Shown: piece after piece, positions 22,424 through 31,964 of the stretch
Layout of the letters: every line of letters begins with the position of its first letter
How positions within the stretch are numbered: the stretch's first letter is position 1
From: Actinomadura montaniterrae
GTDB lineage: Bacteria; Actinomycetota; Actinomycetes; Streptosporangiales; Streptosporangiaceae
Length of the DNA: 33,355 bases
Direction: 5' to 3'
Assembly: GCF_008923365.1 (NCBI RefSeq)
Contig: NZ_WBMR01000096.1
Location: 1 to 33,355 of the forward strand
Notes under the pieces: model-generated
The model's input: the letters and a program-made list of their open reading frames with translations, nothing else
What the model was told of the DNA's origin: nothing
The model's database searches: none
Translations under genes and position numbers: made by a program

Positions 22424-22455
22424 GGCACCCCCGGTCGGAACGGACCGGGGGCGCC
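22424..22455 (+). terminator. terminator after the aldo/keto reductase gene
   Basis: A 13-position stem with a single A-C mismatch (22424-22436 with 22443-22455) closes a 6-base loop and is followed by ggacgtctatcttt. The rest of the 245-bp gap up to the next gene shows no promoter that I can support. Confidence 0.65.
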
Positions 22456-22641
22456 GGACGTCTATCTTTGGCGATGATTTGCGATACCACCGGCGATCGG
22501 GGCAGGCTGGGGGCCAGAACGCCCACGGGCGGCCAGACCGCCACGGGGCGAGACGAGTGACAGATCCGGGGACCGCACGGCGGATCCCCGGGCGACCGGG
22601 ACTGAGGAGCCCCGGGACGACGGCGCTGAAGGAGCCCGACG

Positions 22642-24285
22642 ATGACCGAGAATGACGGCACGCAGGGACCGCAGCGGCCGTTGCCGGAGGACGAGGGGCG
22701 GCAGGCCCCCGAGGAGCGGGGCGAGCCCCCCGCGCGCCCGCTCGGCGACCGGACCGTGGTGTTCGGCGCCCCGCAGCTGGGCGGCGCGGCCGGCGGGCAG
22801 CGGCCCCCGGCTCCGCAGGAGCCCGGCGAGCCGGAGCGGCAGACGCCTCCGCCTCCGCCCCCGACGATGGTCGAGCAGCCGCTGCGGCAGTACGGCGAGC
22901 AGCCCCCGGCGCCGCCCCAGCAGCAGTACGGCGTCCCCCAGTACGAGCAGCAGCAGGAACAGCAGCCCTACGGGCAGCAGCCCGGCCAGGCGCCCTACGG
23001 CGCGCCTCCCGGCCCGGGCGGCTTCCCCCCGCCGGAGCAGCAGCAGTACGGCGGGCAGTACGAGCAGCAGCAGTACGGCCAGCCGCAGCAGCAGGGCTAC
23101 CCGCAGCAGCCGATGCACGGCGCCCCGCAGGAGCAGCAGCCGTACGGCCAGCCGCCGTTCGGCGGCCAGGGCGGGTACGCGCCGCCCGCCGAGCCCCGCG
23201 CGCCCGAGGGCGGGACGCCCGCCGAGCAGGCCCCGCCCGCGCCGGGCCAGCCGCAGGACGCCGGCACCGACCGCACCCTGATCGTCCCCGGCCCGGGCAC
23301 GGGCGGGCAGGAGCCCGAGCGGCCGCAGCGGCCCCCGGTCGACGACCAGGCGACGCTGCACTGGTCGCCCGGCACCGACGTCCCCGTCGCGACCGGCCCC
23401 GAGCGGCGGCAGGAGCCGCCGGCCGAGCCGTGGCAGGCGCCGGTCCCGCCGTCGACGCCCGAGCCGTGGTCGCCGGAGGCGGGCCGGCAGCCGGGCGGGC
23501 CGGGCCAGGGCCAGGCCGACCACGAGCGGACGATGATGGTCCCGCCGCCCGAGTCGGGCTTCGGCGGATCCCCGCAGGCGGGTTCCCCGCAGGAGGAGCC
23601 GCCCGCGTTCGGCGCCCCCGCCGACCGCGGCGTCGAGGACGCCCGGCCGACCGAGGCGTTCGACCCGTCCGCGCAGTCGCAGGGGCGGCACGCCGCGGAG
23701 CCGTCCGGGGGGATGGCCGAGCACACCCGGCTGGACATCGGGCAGCAGTCGTGGCAGCCGCAGGCCCAGCAGCAGCAGCCGCCGCAGCCCGGCGCGCAGC
23801 CCTTCGGCCAGCAGGACCAGCAGTACGGCCAGCAGGACTACGGCCGGCAGGGCGCCCAGCAGTTCGGCCAGCAGGGCGAGCAGCAGCAGTACGGCGCGCA
23901 GCCGTTCGGCGCCCAGCAGGACCAGCAGCAGTACGGCCAGCAGCAGGGCCAGCAGTTCGGGCAGCAGGACTACGGGCAGCAGCAGGATTACGGCCAGCAG
24001 GGCTTCGGCCAGCAGCAGGATTACGGGCAGCAGCAGGGCGCGCAGCAGTTCGGCCAGCAGGGCCAGCAGGGCGACCAGCAGCAGTTCGGCGGCCAGCCCG
24101 CGTTCGGCCAGCCGGGCCAGCCCGGTCAGCATGGCCAGTTCGGCCAGCCGGGGCAGTACGGCCAGCCGCCCGCGTACGGCGGCGACGAGGGCAAGGGCGG
24201 CAAGAGCAACACGCTGCTCTACGTCATCGGCGGCGCGGTCGTCGCGGTGATCCTGATCGTCCTGATCGTCGCGTTCGTCCTGTAG
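22642..24285 (+). CDS. tail-anchored Gln/Gly/Tyr-rich low-complexity protein
   Basis: 547-residue protein of unknown function. Nearly the whole chain is low complexity and probably disordered. Residues about 94-173 and 387-513 are Gln-rich with Tyr or Phe before Gly-Gln; ten [YF]GQQ motifs lie in the second block. Six Thr motifs stand out between or beside these blocks: T38 (DRTVVF), T75 (PTMVEQ), T212 (DRTLIV), T238 (ATLHW), T297 (ERTMMV) and T362 (EHTRLDI). The C-terminus is a single transmembrane helix at about residues 524-547 preceded by KGGKSN, and there is no signal peptide, so the protein is probably tail-anchored with its body in the cytoplasm. The ATG at 22642 follows GAAGGAG at good distance. 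It is a single-gene unit ended by a strong hairpin. Such proteins are often substrates or ligands of Ser/Thr kinases and FHA domains, but here this is inference. Confidence 0.85.
   Translation: MTENDGTQGPQRPLPEDEGRQAPEERGEPPARPLGDRTVVFGAPQLGGAAGGQRPPAPQEPGEPERQTPPPPPPTMVEQPLRQYGEQPPAPPQQQYGVPQYEQQQEQQPYGQQPGQAPYGAPPGPGGFPPPEQQQYGGQYEQQQYGQPQQQGYPQQPMHGAPQEQQPYGQPPFGGQGGYAPPAEPRAPEGGTPAEQAPPAPGQPQDAGTDRTLIVPGPGTGGQEPERPQRPPVDDQATLHWSPGTDVPVATGPERRQEPPAEPWQAPVPPSTPEPWSPEAGRQPGGPGQGQADHERTMMVPPPESGFGGSPQAGSPQEEPPAFGAPADRGVEDARPTEAFDPSAQSQGRHAAEPSGGMAEHTRLDIGQQSWQPQAQQQQPPQPGAQPFGQQDQQYGQQDYGRQGAQQFGQQGEQQQYGAQPFGAQQDQQQYGQQQGQQFGQQDYGQQQDYGQQGFGQQQDYGQQQGAQQFGQQGQQGDQQQFGGQPAFGQPGQPGQHGQFGQPGQYGQPPAYGGDEGKGGKSNTLLYVIGGAVVAVILIVLIVAFVL
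23800..24180 (+). repeat. CAG-rich coding repeat region ([YF]GQQ repeats)
   Basis: Degenerate short repeats built on cagcagtacggccagcag and ttcggccagcag encode the second Gln-rich block of the tail-anchored protein. A shorter, similar block lies at about 22921-23160. Slippage-prone, so copy number may vary between strains. Confidence 0.8.
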
Positions 24286-24355
24286 CAGGCCCGGCCGGGG
24301 GAGGACGTAAAAGGTCGTCCACGTCTTCCCCAAGGGCCGGGGTGTGGGTCACAAT

Positions 24356-24397
24356 GCCGACGGGTCTTCCCGCCACCGCGCGGGAAGACCCGTCGGC
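24356..24397 (+). terminator. terminator after the Gln-rich protein gene
   Basis: A perfect 18-bp stem (24356-24373 with 24380-24397) closes a 6-base loop and is followed by gttcttccgttg. It lies about 70 bp after the stop and upstream of the rpsL promoter, separating the two transcripts. Confidence 0.85.
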
Positions 24398-24484
24398 GTT
24401 CTTCCGTTGATCTGTACGGCGCGTCGGCTTTCGAGCCTCCGGGCTTGCGCCGGACCGGGCTCACGCGGTAGTGCGCTGTTCGCT

Positions 24485-24513
24485 TTGCACTTTCGCGGAG
24501 GGGTCGGTAACCT
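24485..24513 (+). promoter_or_regulatory. rpsL (str operon) promoter
   Basis: TTGCAC (24485-24490), a 17-bp spacer and TAACCT (24508-24513) form a good principal-sigma promoter. Transcription would begin near 24520, giving a leader of about 270 nt before the rpsL GTG. Confidence 0.65.
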
Positions 24514-24519
24514 CTTCAC

Positions 24520-24789
24520 TTGTGCCCGCTGTGTGCGGGCCGCTATGCGTGCGCGCCGGCGAGGTTCGCCAGGACCGGCCCAGCGCCGCATCTACTCCCC
24601 GGCTTGATTCGGCCCTGAGATGGGCCGGGCGGTCTGTGTCGGTTGTTCGCGGGCAATGCTCCGTGAACCGGCGACACGCCCGACCGCGTGGGTCGGAGAG
24701 GTCGGGAAACCGGCAGGTCACAGCCTCGCCTGAGGTGGTGATTGCAGCACAAGACTTACCGGCTCGGTACGAGGGAAGACGGAGACGCG
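24520..24789 (+). promoter_or_regulatory. long structured leader of the str operon
   Basis: No gene is convincing in the 504-bp gap 24286-24789. After the terminator and promoter it holds a leader with several short hairpins: GCCCGC/GCGGGC (24524-24540), CGGCCC/GGGCCG (24610-24627) and CCGACC/GGTCGG (24680-24696). A 20-codon ATG frame at 24545-24607 is Arg-rich but lacks a ribosome site. The length suggests post-transcriptional control of ribosomal protein synthesis, but no known riboswitch or binding motif is recognised. Confidence 0.4.
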
Positions 24790-25164
24790 GTGCCCACGAT
24801 CCAGCAGCTGGTCCGAAAGGGCCGCCAGGACAAGGTGACCAAGAACAAGACGCCCGCGCTGAAGGAGAGCCCCCAGCGGCGGGGCGTCTGCACGCGCGTC
24901 TACACGACGACGCCCAAGAAGCCGAACTCCGCGCTTCGCAAGGTCGCCCGTGTCCGGCTGACCAGCGGGATTGAGGTCACGGCCTACATCCCCGGCGTCG
25001 GTCACAACCTGCAGGAGCACTCGATCGTGCTCGTGCGCGGCGGCCGTGTGAAGGACCTCCCGGGTGTTCGGTACAAGATCATCCGCGGGTCGCTCGACAC
25101 CCAGGGCGTCCGCAACCGCAAGCAGGCGCGCAGCAAGTACGGCGCGAAGAAGGAGAAGAGCTGA
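24790..25164 (+). CDS. rpsL: 30S ribosomal protein S12
   Basis: 124-residue S12, part of the decoding centre of the small subunit. The GTG at 24790 gives the standard MPTIQQLVRKGR start, with GGAG five bases upstream; an upstream in-frame ATG would add a non-conserved extension. K43 (in TPKKPNSALRK) and K88 (in RVKDLPGVRYK), the two classic streptomycin-resistance sites, are wild type. V70 replaces the Glu found in many actinobacteria in the GEGHNLQEHS motif; Ile or Val is seen there in other phyla. First gene of the str operon; its stop overlaps the rpsG start as TGATG. Confidence 0.98.
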   Translation: MPTIQQLVRKGRQDKVTKNKTPALKESPQRRGVCTRVYTTTPKKPNSALRKVARVRLTSGIEVTAYIPGVGHNLQEHSIVLVRGGRVKDLPGVRYKIIRGSLDTQGVRNRKQARSKYGAKKEKS

Positions 25165-25634
25165 TGCCGCGCAAGGGCCCCGCTGGCAAGCGCCAGCTGA
25201 TCGCTGACCCGGTGTACAACTCGCCGCTGGTCACCGCGCTCATCAACAAGATTCTCCTGGACGGCAAGCGTTCCATCGCGCAGAGCATCGTGTACGACGC
25301 TCTCGAGGGCGCCCGCGAGAAGACCGGCAACGACCCGGTCGTCACGCTGAAGCGCGCGCTCGACAACGTCAAGCCGACCCTGGAGGTCCGCAGCCGCCGC
25401 GTCGGTGGCGCGACCTACCAGGTCCCCGTCGAGGTGCGGCCGGCCCGCAGCACCACCCTCGCGCTGCGCTGGCTGGTGGTGTACGCCCGGCAGCGCCGCG
25501 AGAAGACCATGACCGAGCGGCTGATGAACGAGCTGCTCGACGCGAGCAACGGCCTCGGCGCGTCTGTCAAGAAGCGCGAGGACACCCACAAGATGGCGGA
25601 GTCCAACAAGGCCTTCGCCCACTACCGCTGGTAA
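25164..25634 (+). CDS. rpsG: 30S ribosomal protein S7
   Basis: 156-residue S7, a primary binder of the 3' domain of 16S rRNA that lines the tRNA exit site. The start MPRKGPAGKRQLIADPVYNS and the C-terminal HKMAESNKAFAHYRW are standard for actinobacteria. The ATG at 25164 overlaps the rpsL stop by one base, so S12 and S7 synthesis is probably coupled. In E. coli S7 represses its own operon by binding the rpsL-rpsG spacer. Here that spacer does not exist, so feedback, if any, must act elsewhere. Confidence 0.98.
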   Translation: MPRKGPAGKRQLIADPVYNSPLVTALINKILLDGKRSIAQSIVYDALEGAREKTGNDPVVTLKRALDNVKPTLEVRSRRVGGATYQVPVEVRPARSTTLALRWLVVYARQRREKTMTERLMNELLDASNGLGASVKKREDTHKMAESNKAFAHYRW

Positions 25635-25682
25635 CCCCGGCGGGTTGAGAACGACGAGACGACGCGAGGACGCGAGGACACT

Positions 25683-27794
<2,112 letters not shown>

Positions 27795-27879
27795 GCACCC
27801 GGGCCTGCCCACAGATCACACCAGACGTACATCGAAGCGGTCGTTCCAGACGGCCGAGGATCGCAACAAGGAGCAACCA

Positions 27880-29073
27880 GTGGCGAAGGCCAAGTTCGAG
27901 CGGACGAAGCCGCACGTGAACATCGGCACCATCGGTCACATCGACCACGGTAAGACCACGCTTACCGCGGCGATCACCAAGGTGCTCCACGACAAGTACC
28001 CGGACCTCAACCCCTTCACGCCGTTCGAGGACATCGACAAGGCGCCGGAGGAGCGCGAGCGCGGCATCACGATCTCCATCGCGCACGTCGAGTACCAGAC
28101 CGAGTCCCGGCACTACGCGCACGTGGACTGCCCCGGTCACGCGGACTACATCAAGAACATGATCACCGGTGCGGCGCAGATGGACGGCGCCATCCTGGTG
28201 GTCGCCGCGACCGACGGCCCGATGCCGCAGACCAAGGAGCACGTGCTCCTGGCCCGCCAGGTCGGCGTCCCCTACATCGTCGTCGCGCTGAACAAGTGCG
28301 ACATGGTGGACGACGAGGAGATCCTGGAGCTCGTCGAGCTCGAGGTCCGCGAGCTGCTGTCCGAGTACGAGTTCCCGGGCGACGACGTCCCGGTCGTCCG
28401 CGTGTCCGCCTTCCAGGCGCTGCAGGGCGACGAGAAGTGGGCCGAGTCCATCGTCGAGCTGATGAACGCCGTCGACGAGAACGTGCCGGAGCCGGTGCGC
28501 GACACCGAGAAGCCGTTCCTGATGCCGATCGAGGACGTCTTCTCGATCACCGGCCGCGGCACGGTCGTCACCGGCCGCATCGAGCGCGGCGTCGTGAACG
28601 TCAACGAGGAAGTCGAGATCATCGGCATCAAGGACGCCTCGTCCAAGACGACCGTCACCGGCGTCGAGATGTTCCGCAAGCTGCTCGACCAGGGCCAGGC
28701 GGGCGACAACGTCGGCCTGCTGCTGCGCGGCATCAAGCGCGAGGACGTCGAGCGCGGCCAGTGCGTCATCAAGCCGGGCACGAACACCCCGCACACCGAG
28801 TTCGAGGCGCAGGTCTACATCCTGTCCAAGGACGAGGGCGGCCGGCACACGCCGTTCTTCAACAACTACCGTCCGCAGTTCTACTTCCGGACCACGGACG
28901 TCACCGGCGTGGTGAACCTCCCCGAGGGCACCGAGATGGTCATGCCGGGCGACAACACCGAGATGCGCGTCGAGCTGATCCAGCCCGTCGCCATGGAGGA
29001 GGGCCTGAAGTTCGCCATCCGCGAGGGTGGCCGGACCGTCGGCGCCGGTCGCGTCACCAAGGTCATCAAGTAA
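27880..29073 (+). CDS. tuf: elongation factor Tu
   Basis: 397-residue GTPase that delivers aminoacyl-tRNA to the ribosome; the length is standard. The GTG at 27880 gives MAKAKFERTKPHVNIG and has AAGGAG six bases upstream; the frame is open further upstream but only as overlap with fusA. Motifs: P-loop GHIDHGKT at residues 19-26, DCPGH with H87 as the catalytic His, and NKCD at residues 138-141. The C-terminal PVAMEEGLKFAIREGGRTVG block is intact. A long hairpin follows the stop. Confidence 0.98.
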   Translation: MAKAKFERTKPHVNIGTIGHIDHGKTTLTAAITKVLHDKYPDLNPFTPFEDIDKAPEERERGITISIAHVEYQTESRHYAHVDCPGHADYIKNMITGAAQMDGAILVVAATDGPMPQTKEHVLLARQVGVPYIVVALNKCDMVDDEEILELVELEVRELLSEYEFPGDDVPVVRVSAFQALQGDEKWAESIVELMNAVDENVPEPVRDTEKPFLMPIEDVFSITGRGTVVTGRIERGVVNVNEEVEIIGIKDASSKTTVTGVEMFRKLLDQGQAGDNVGLLLRGIKREDVERGQCVIKPGTNTPHTEFEAQVYILSKDEGGRHTPFFNNYRPQFYFRTTDVTGVVNLPEGTEMVMPGDNTEMRVELIQPVAMEEGLKFAIREGGRTVGAGRVTKVIK

Positions 29074-29084
29074 CACCCCTCGTG

Positions 29085-29134
29085 GACGCGGCGGCCCGGC
29101 CGCCAGCAGCAGCCGGCAGCCGGGCCGCCGCGTC
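29085..29134 (+). terminator. hairpin between tuf and the S10 operon
   Basis: A perfect 16-bp stem (29085-29100 with 29119-29134) closes an 18-base loop, 11 bases after the tuf stop. It may terminate or attenuate str-operon transcripts. Only about 50 bp remain before rpsJ and I see no good promoter there, so partial read-through is plausible. Confidence 0.7.
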
Positions 29135-29185
29135 ACGACCAGTGAAGTAAACAGCGGCACTACAGCAAAGGACACCGAGGCCACC

Positions 29186-29494
29186 ATGGCGGGACAGAAG
29201 ATCCGCATCCGGCTCAAGGCCTACGACCACGAGGTCATCGACACCTCCGCGAAGAAGATCGTTGAGACGGTGACGCGGACGGGCGCCAAGGTCGCGGGCC
29301 CGGTGCCGCTGCCGACCGAGAAGAACGTGTACTGCGTCATCCGCTCGCCGCACAAGTACAAGGACAGCCGCGAGCACTTCGAGATGCGCACGCACAAGCG
29401 GTTGATCGACATCATCGACCCGACGCCCAAGACGGTCGACTCGCTGATGCGGCTCGACCTTCCGGCCGGCGTTGACATCGAGATCAAGCTCTGA
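29186..29494 (+). CDS. rpsJ: 30S ribosomal protein S10
   Basis: 102-residue S10, first gene of the S10 operon; in E. coli it is also the NusE antitermination factor. The ATG at 29186 gives MAGQKIRIRLKAYDHEVIDT, the standard actinobacterial N-terminus, with GAGG five bases upstream. The long loop segment with SPHKYKDSREHFEMRTHKR is typical. rplC begins 14 bp after its stop. The frame extends upstream through the tuf hairpin, but without conserved sequence. Confidence 0.98.
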   Translation: MAGQKIRIRLKAYDHEVIDTSAKKIVETVTRTGAKVAGPVPLPTEKNVYCVIRSPHKYKDSREHFEMRTHKRLIDIIDPTPKTVDSLMRLDLPAGVDIEIKL

Positions 29495-29508
29495 GGGACG
29501 CATCGCAA

Positions 29509-30159
29509 ATGAGCACGCAGAGGAAGGGCGTCCTGGGCGAGAAGCTCGGCATGACCCAGGTCTTCGACGATGAGGGCCGGATCGTTCCGGTGACCGTCGT
29601 CCAGGCCGGGCCGTGTGTCGTCACGCAGCTCCGCACCCAGGAGAAGGACGGCTACACCGCCGTCCAGATCGGGTACGGGCAGATCGACCCGCGCAAGGTG
29701 AACAAGCCGCGCACGGGCCACTTCGAGAAGGCCGGCGTCACGCCGCGCCGCTACCTCGTCGAGCTGCGCTCCGACGACACCACCGAGTTCGAACTCGGCC
29801 AGGAGATCACCGCTGGCGTCTTCGAGGCCGGCCAGAAGATCGACGTCACCGGCACGAGCAAGGGCAAGGGCACCGCCGGTGTCATGAAGCGCCACGGCTT
29901 CAAGGGCCTCGGCGCCTCGCACGGCACCCAGCGCAAGCACCGCTCGCCGGGCTCGATCGGCGGCTGCGCGACCCCGGGTCGCGTCTTCAAGGGCCTCCGC
30001 ATGGCGGGACGGCACGGCAACGCCCGTACCACCGTGCAGAACCTGACCGTCCACGCCGTCGACGCGGAGAAGAACCTGCTGCTCATCAAGGGCGCGGTTC
30101 CCGGTCCCAACGGCGGCGTGGTGCTGGTCCGCGACGCAGTGAAGGGGACGGGCAAGTGA
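29509..30159 (+). CDS. rplC: 50S ribosomal protein L3
   Basis: 216-residue L3, an early assembly protein whose extended loop reaches the peptidyl transferase centre. It shows the expected GVLGEKLGMTQVFDDEG start and the internal HGFKGLGASHGTQRKHRSPG loop (the region carrying the methylated Gln in E. coli). The ATG at 29509 follows GAGGGACGC. Its TGA overlaps the GTG of rplD (GTGA), coupling the two. Confidence 0.98.
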   Translation: MSTQRKGVLGEKLGMTQVFDDEGRIVPVTVVQAGPCVVTQLRTQEKDGYTAVQIGYGQIDPRKVNKPRTGHFEKAGVTPRRYLVELRSDDTTEFELGQEITAGVFEAGQKIDVTGTSKGKGTAGVMKRHGFKGLGASHGTQRKHRSPGSIGGCATPGRVFKGLRMAGRHGNARTTVQNLTVHAVDAEKNLLLIKGAVPGPNGGVVLVRDAVKGTGK

Positions 30160-30758
30160 CCTCCAAGCTCGACATCGACCTGCCCGCCGAGGTCTTCGAC
30201 GCGAAGACCAGCGTGCCGCTGATTCACCAGGTCGTGGTGGCGCAGCTGGCCGCGGCGCGGCAGGGCACGCACGCCACGAAGACCCGCGGCGCCGTGTCCG
30301 GCGGCGGCAAGAAGCCGTACCGGCAGAAGGGCACCGGCCGCGCCCGCCAGGGCTCGACCCGCGCGCCCCAGTTCGCCGGCGGCGGCACGGTGCACGGCCC
30401 GCAGCCGCGGGACTACTCGCAGCGGACGCCCAAGAAGATGAAGGCCGCCGCGCTGCGCGGCGCCCTGTCGGACCGCGCCCGCTACGGCCGGGTGCACGTC
30501 GTCGACCACATCATCGAGGGCGACACCCCGAAGACGAAGACGGCGCTGACGGCGCTGCGCTCGGTCACCGAGGCCAAGCGCGTCCTGCTGGTCCTGGACC
30601 GCGAGGACGAGCTGACCTGGAAGAGCCTGCGCAACGAGCCGAGCGTGCACGTTCTCGTCTCCGACCAGCTCAACACCTACGACGTGCTGGTGAACGACGA
30701 CGTCGTCTTCACGCAGAAGGCGTACGACGAGTTCATCTCGCGCGCGGCGAAGAAGTAA
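30156..30758 (+). CDS. rplD: 50S ribosomal protein L4
   Basis: 200-residue L4, which lines the peptide exit tunnel; in E. coli it also regulates the S10 operon. The GTG at 30156 overlaps the rplC stop and gives MTSKLDIDLPAEVFDAKTSV. The conserved tunnel loop (KKPYRQKGTGRARQGSTRAP) is intact, with no insertions of the sort linked to macrolide resistance. The downstream gene's ribosome site, AGGAGG at 30758-30763, overlaps this gene's stop codon. Confidence 0.98.
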   Translation: MTSKLDIDLPAEVFDAKTSVPLIHQVVVAQLAAARQGTHATKTRGAVSGGGKKPYRQKGTGRARQGSTRAPQFAGGGTVHGPQPRDYSQRTPKKMKAAALRGALSDRARYGRVHVVDHIIEGDTPKTKTALTALRSVTEAKRVLLVLDREDELTWKSLRNEPSVHVLVSDQLNTYDVLVNDDVVFTQKAYDEFISRAAKK

Positions 30759-30772
30759 GGAGGGCGGCACCA

Positions 30773-31072
30773 GTGAACAAGATCGCCGACCCCCGCGACG
30801 TCATCATCGCGCCGGTCGTCTCGGAGAAGAGCTACGGGCTGCTGGACGAGAACAAGTACACGTTCGTCGTCCGCACCGACGCCAACAAGACGCAGATCAA
30901 GCAGGCCGTCGAGTCGGTGTTCGGCGTCAAGGTGACGAACGTGAACACGCTCAACCGGCCCGGCAAGCGCAAGCGGACCCGGTTCGGCTACGGCAAGCGC
31001 AAGGACACCAAGCGCGCCATCGTCAGCCTCGCCGAGGGCGAGCGGATCGACATCTTCGGCGGCCCGGCCTAA
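30773..31072 (+). CDS. rplW: 50S ribosomal protein L23
   Basis: 99-residue L23, at the tunnel exit where trigger factor and SRP dock. It starts with the GTG at 30773 (MNKIADPRDVIIAPVVSEKS), preceded by a strong AGGAGG nine bases upstream. The basic NRPGKRKRTRFGYGKRKDTK loop is standard. It is followed by a 46-bp gap to rplB. Confidence 0.98.
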   Translation: MNKIADPRDVIIAPVVSEKSYGLLDENKYTFVVRTDANKTQIKQAVESVFGVKVTNVNTLNRPGKRKRTRFGYGKRKDTKRAIVSLAEGERIDIFGGPA

Positions 31073-31118
31073 AGAGCCAGGGTCGTCCCGAAGACTGAAA
31101 TAGGGATGAACGAAAAAG

Positions 31119-31952
31119 ATGGGCATCCGTAACTACAAGCCGACGACTCCGGGTCGTCGCGGCTCCAGCGTGGCCGACTTCGTCGAGGTCACGCGCAGCG
31201 AGCCGGAGAAGTCGCTGCTGCGTCCGCTCCCGAAGAAGGGCGGCCGCAACAACCACGGCCGCATCACGACCCGGCACCAGGGCGGCGGCCACAAGCGCGC
31301 GTACCGCGTGATCGACTTCCGCCGGCACGACAAGGACGGCGTCCCGGCGAAGGTCGCGCACATCGAGTACGACCCGAACCGCACCGCCCGCATCGCGCTG
31401 CTGCACTACGCCGACGGCGAGAAGCGCTACATCCTCGCGCCGCGGAACCTGCGCCAGGGCGACCGCGTCGAGAACGGGCCGGGCGCGGACATCAAGCCGG
31501 GCAACTGCCTGCCGCTGCGCAACATCCCGACGGGTACCGTCATCCACGCCATCGAGCTGCGGCCCGGCGGCGGCGCCAAGATCGCCCGCTCCGCGGGCGC
31601 CGGCGTCCAGCTGCTGGCCAAGGAGGGCAAGTACGCCACGCTGCGCATGCCCTCGGGCGAGATGCGGATGGTGGACGTGCGCTGCCGCGCGACGGTCGGC
31701 GAGGTCGGCAACGCCGAGCAGTCGAACATCAACTGGGGCAAGGCCGGCCGGATGCGGTGGAAGGGCAAGCGCCCGACCGTCCGCGGTGTGGCCATGAACC
31801 CGATCGACCACCCGCACGGTGGTGGTGAGGGCAAGACCTCCGGCGGCCGGCACCCGGTGAACCCGAACGGTAAGAAGGAAGGCCGCACTCGCCAGGCGAA
31901 CAAGTCGAGCGACCGGCTGATCGTCCGTCGTCGCAGCAAGAAGAAGCGGTAG
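31119..31952 (+). CDS. rplB: 50S ribosomal protein L2
   Basis: 277-residue L2, needed for subunit joining and peptidyl transferase assembly. The ATG at 31119 gives MGIRNYKPTTPGRRGSSVAD as in other actinobacteria. The conserved C-terminal HPHGGGEGKTSGGRHPV with its functional His is intact. The ribosome site is poor: AGGG lies 13 bases upstream and only AAAAAG is adjacent. An out-of-frame ATG at 31106 opens an eight-codon frame (MNEKDGHP) that overlaps the start. rpsS follows after 12 bp. Confidence 0.98.
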   Translation: MGIRNYKPTTPGRRGSSVADFVEVTRSEPEKSLLRPLPKKGGRNNHGRITTRHQGGGHKRAYRVIDFRRHDKDGVPAKVAHIEYDPNRTARIALLHYADGEKRYILAPRNLRQGDRVENGPGADIKPGNCLPLRNIPTGTVIHAIELRPGGGAKIARSAGAGVQLLAKEGKYATLRMPSGEMRMVDVRCRATVGEVGNAEQSNINWGKAGRMRWKGKRPTVRGVAMNPIDHPHGGGEGKTSGGRHPVNPNGKKEGRTRQANKSSDRLIVRRRSKKKR

Positions 31953-31964
31953 GAGTCGCTCGTC

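Noticed and set aside
23750..24180. CRISPR-like array in the repeated CAG-rich DNA
   Set aside because: The repeats are short, degenerate, without spacers and in frame within a coding sequence.
22642..24285. Gln-rich repeats as a collagen-like or spore-coat structural protein
   Set aside because: There is no Gly-X-Y periodicity and no signal peptide, and the C-terminal helix points to a tail-anchored cytoplasmic domain instead.
24522..24974. GTG frame almost at the predicted rpsL transcription start, open for about 150 codons
   Set aside because: It overlaps rpsL in another frame for 185 bases, has no ribosome site and shows the Arg/Pro/Ala shadow composition typical of GC-rich out-of-frame reading.
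24997..24999. S12 residue 70 is Val where many actinobacteria have Glu (GEGHNLQEHS)
   Set aside because: Ile or Val at this place is common in other phyla, and the streptomycin sites K43 and K88 are unchanged, so no functional claim is made.
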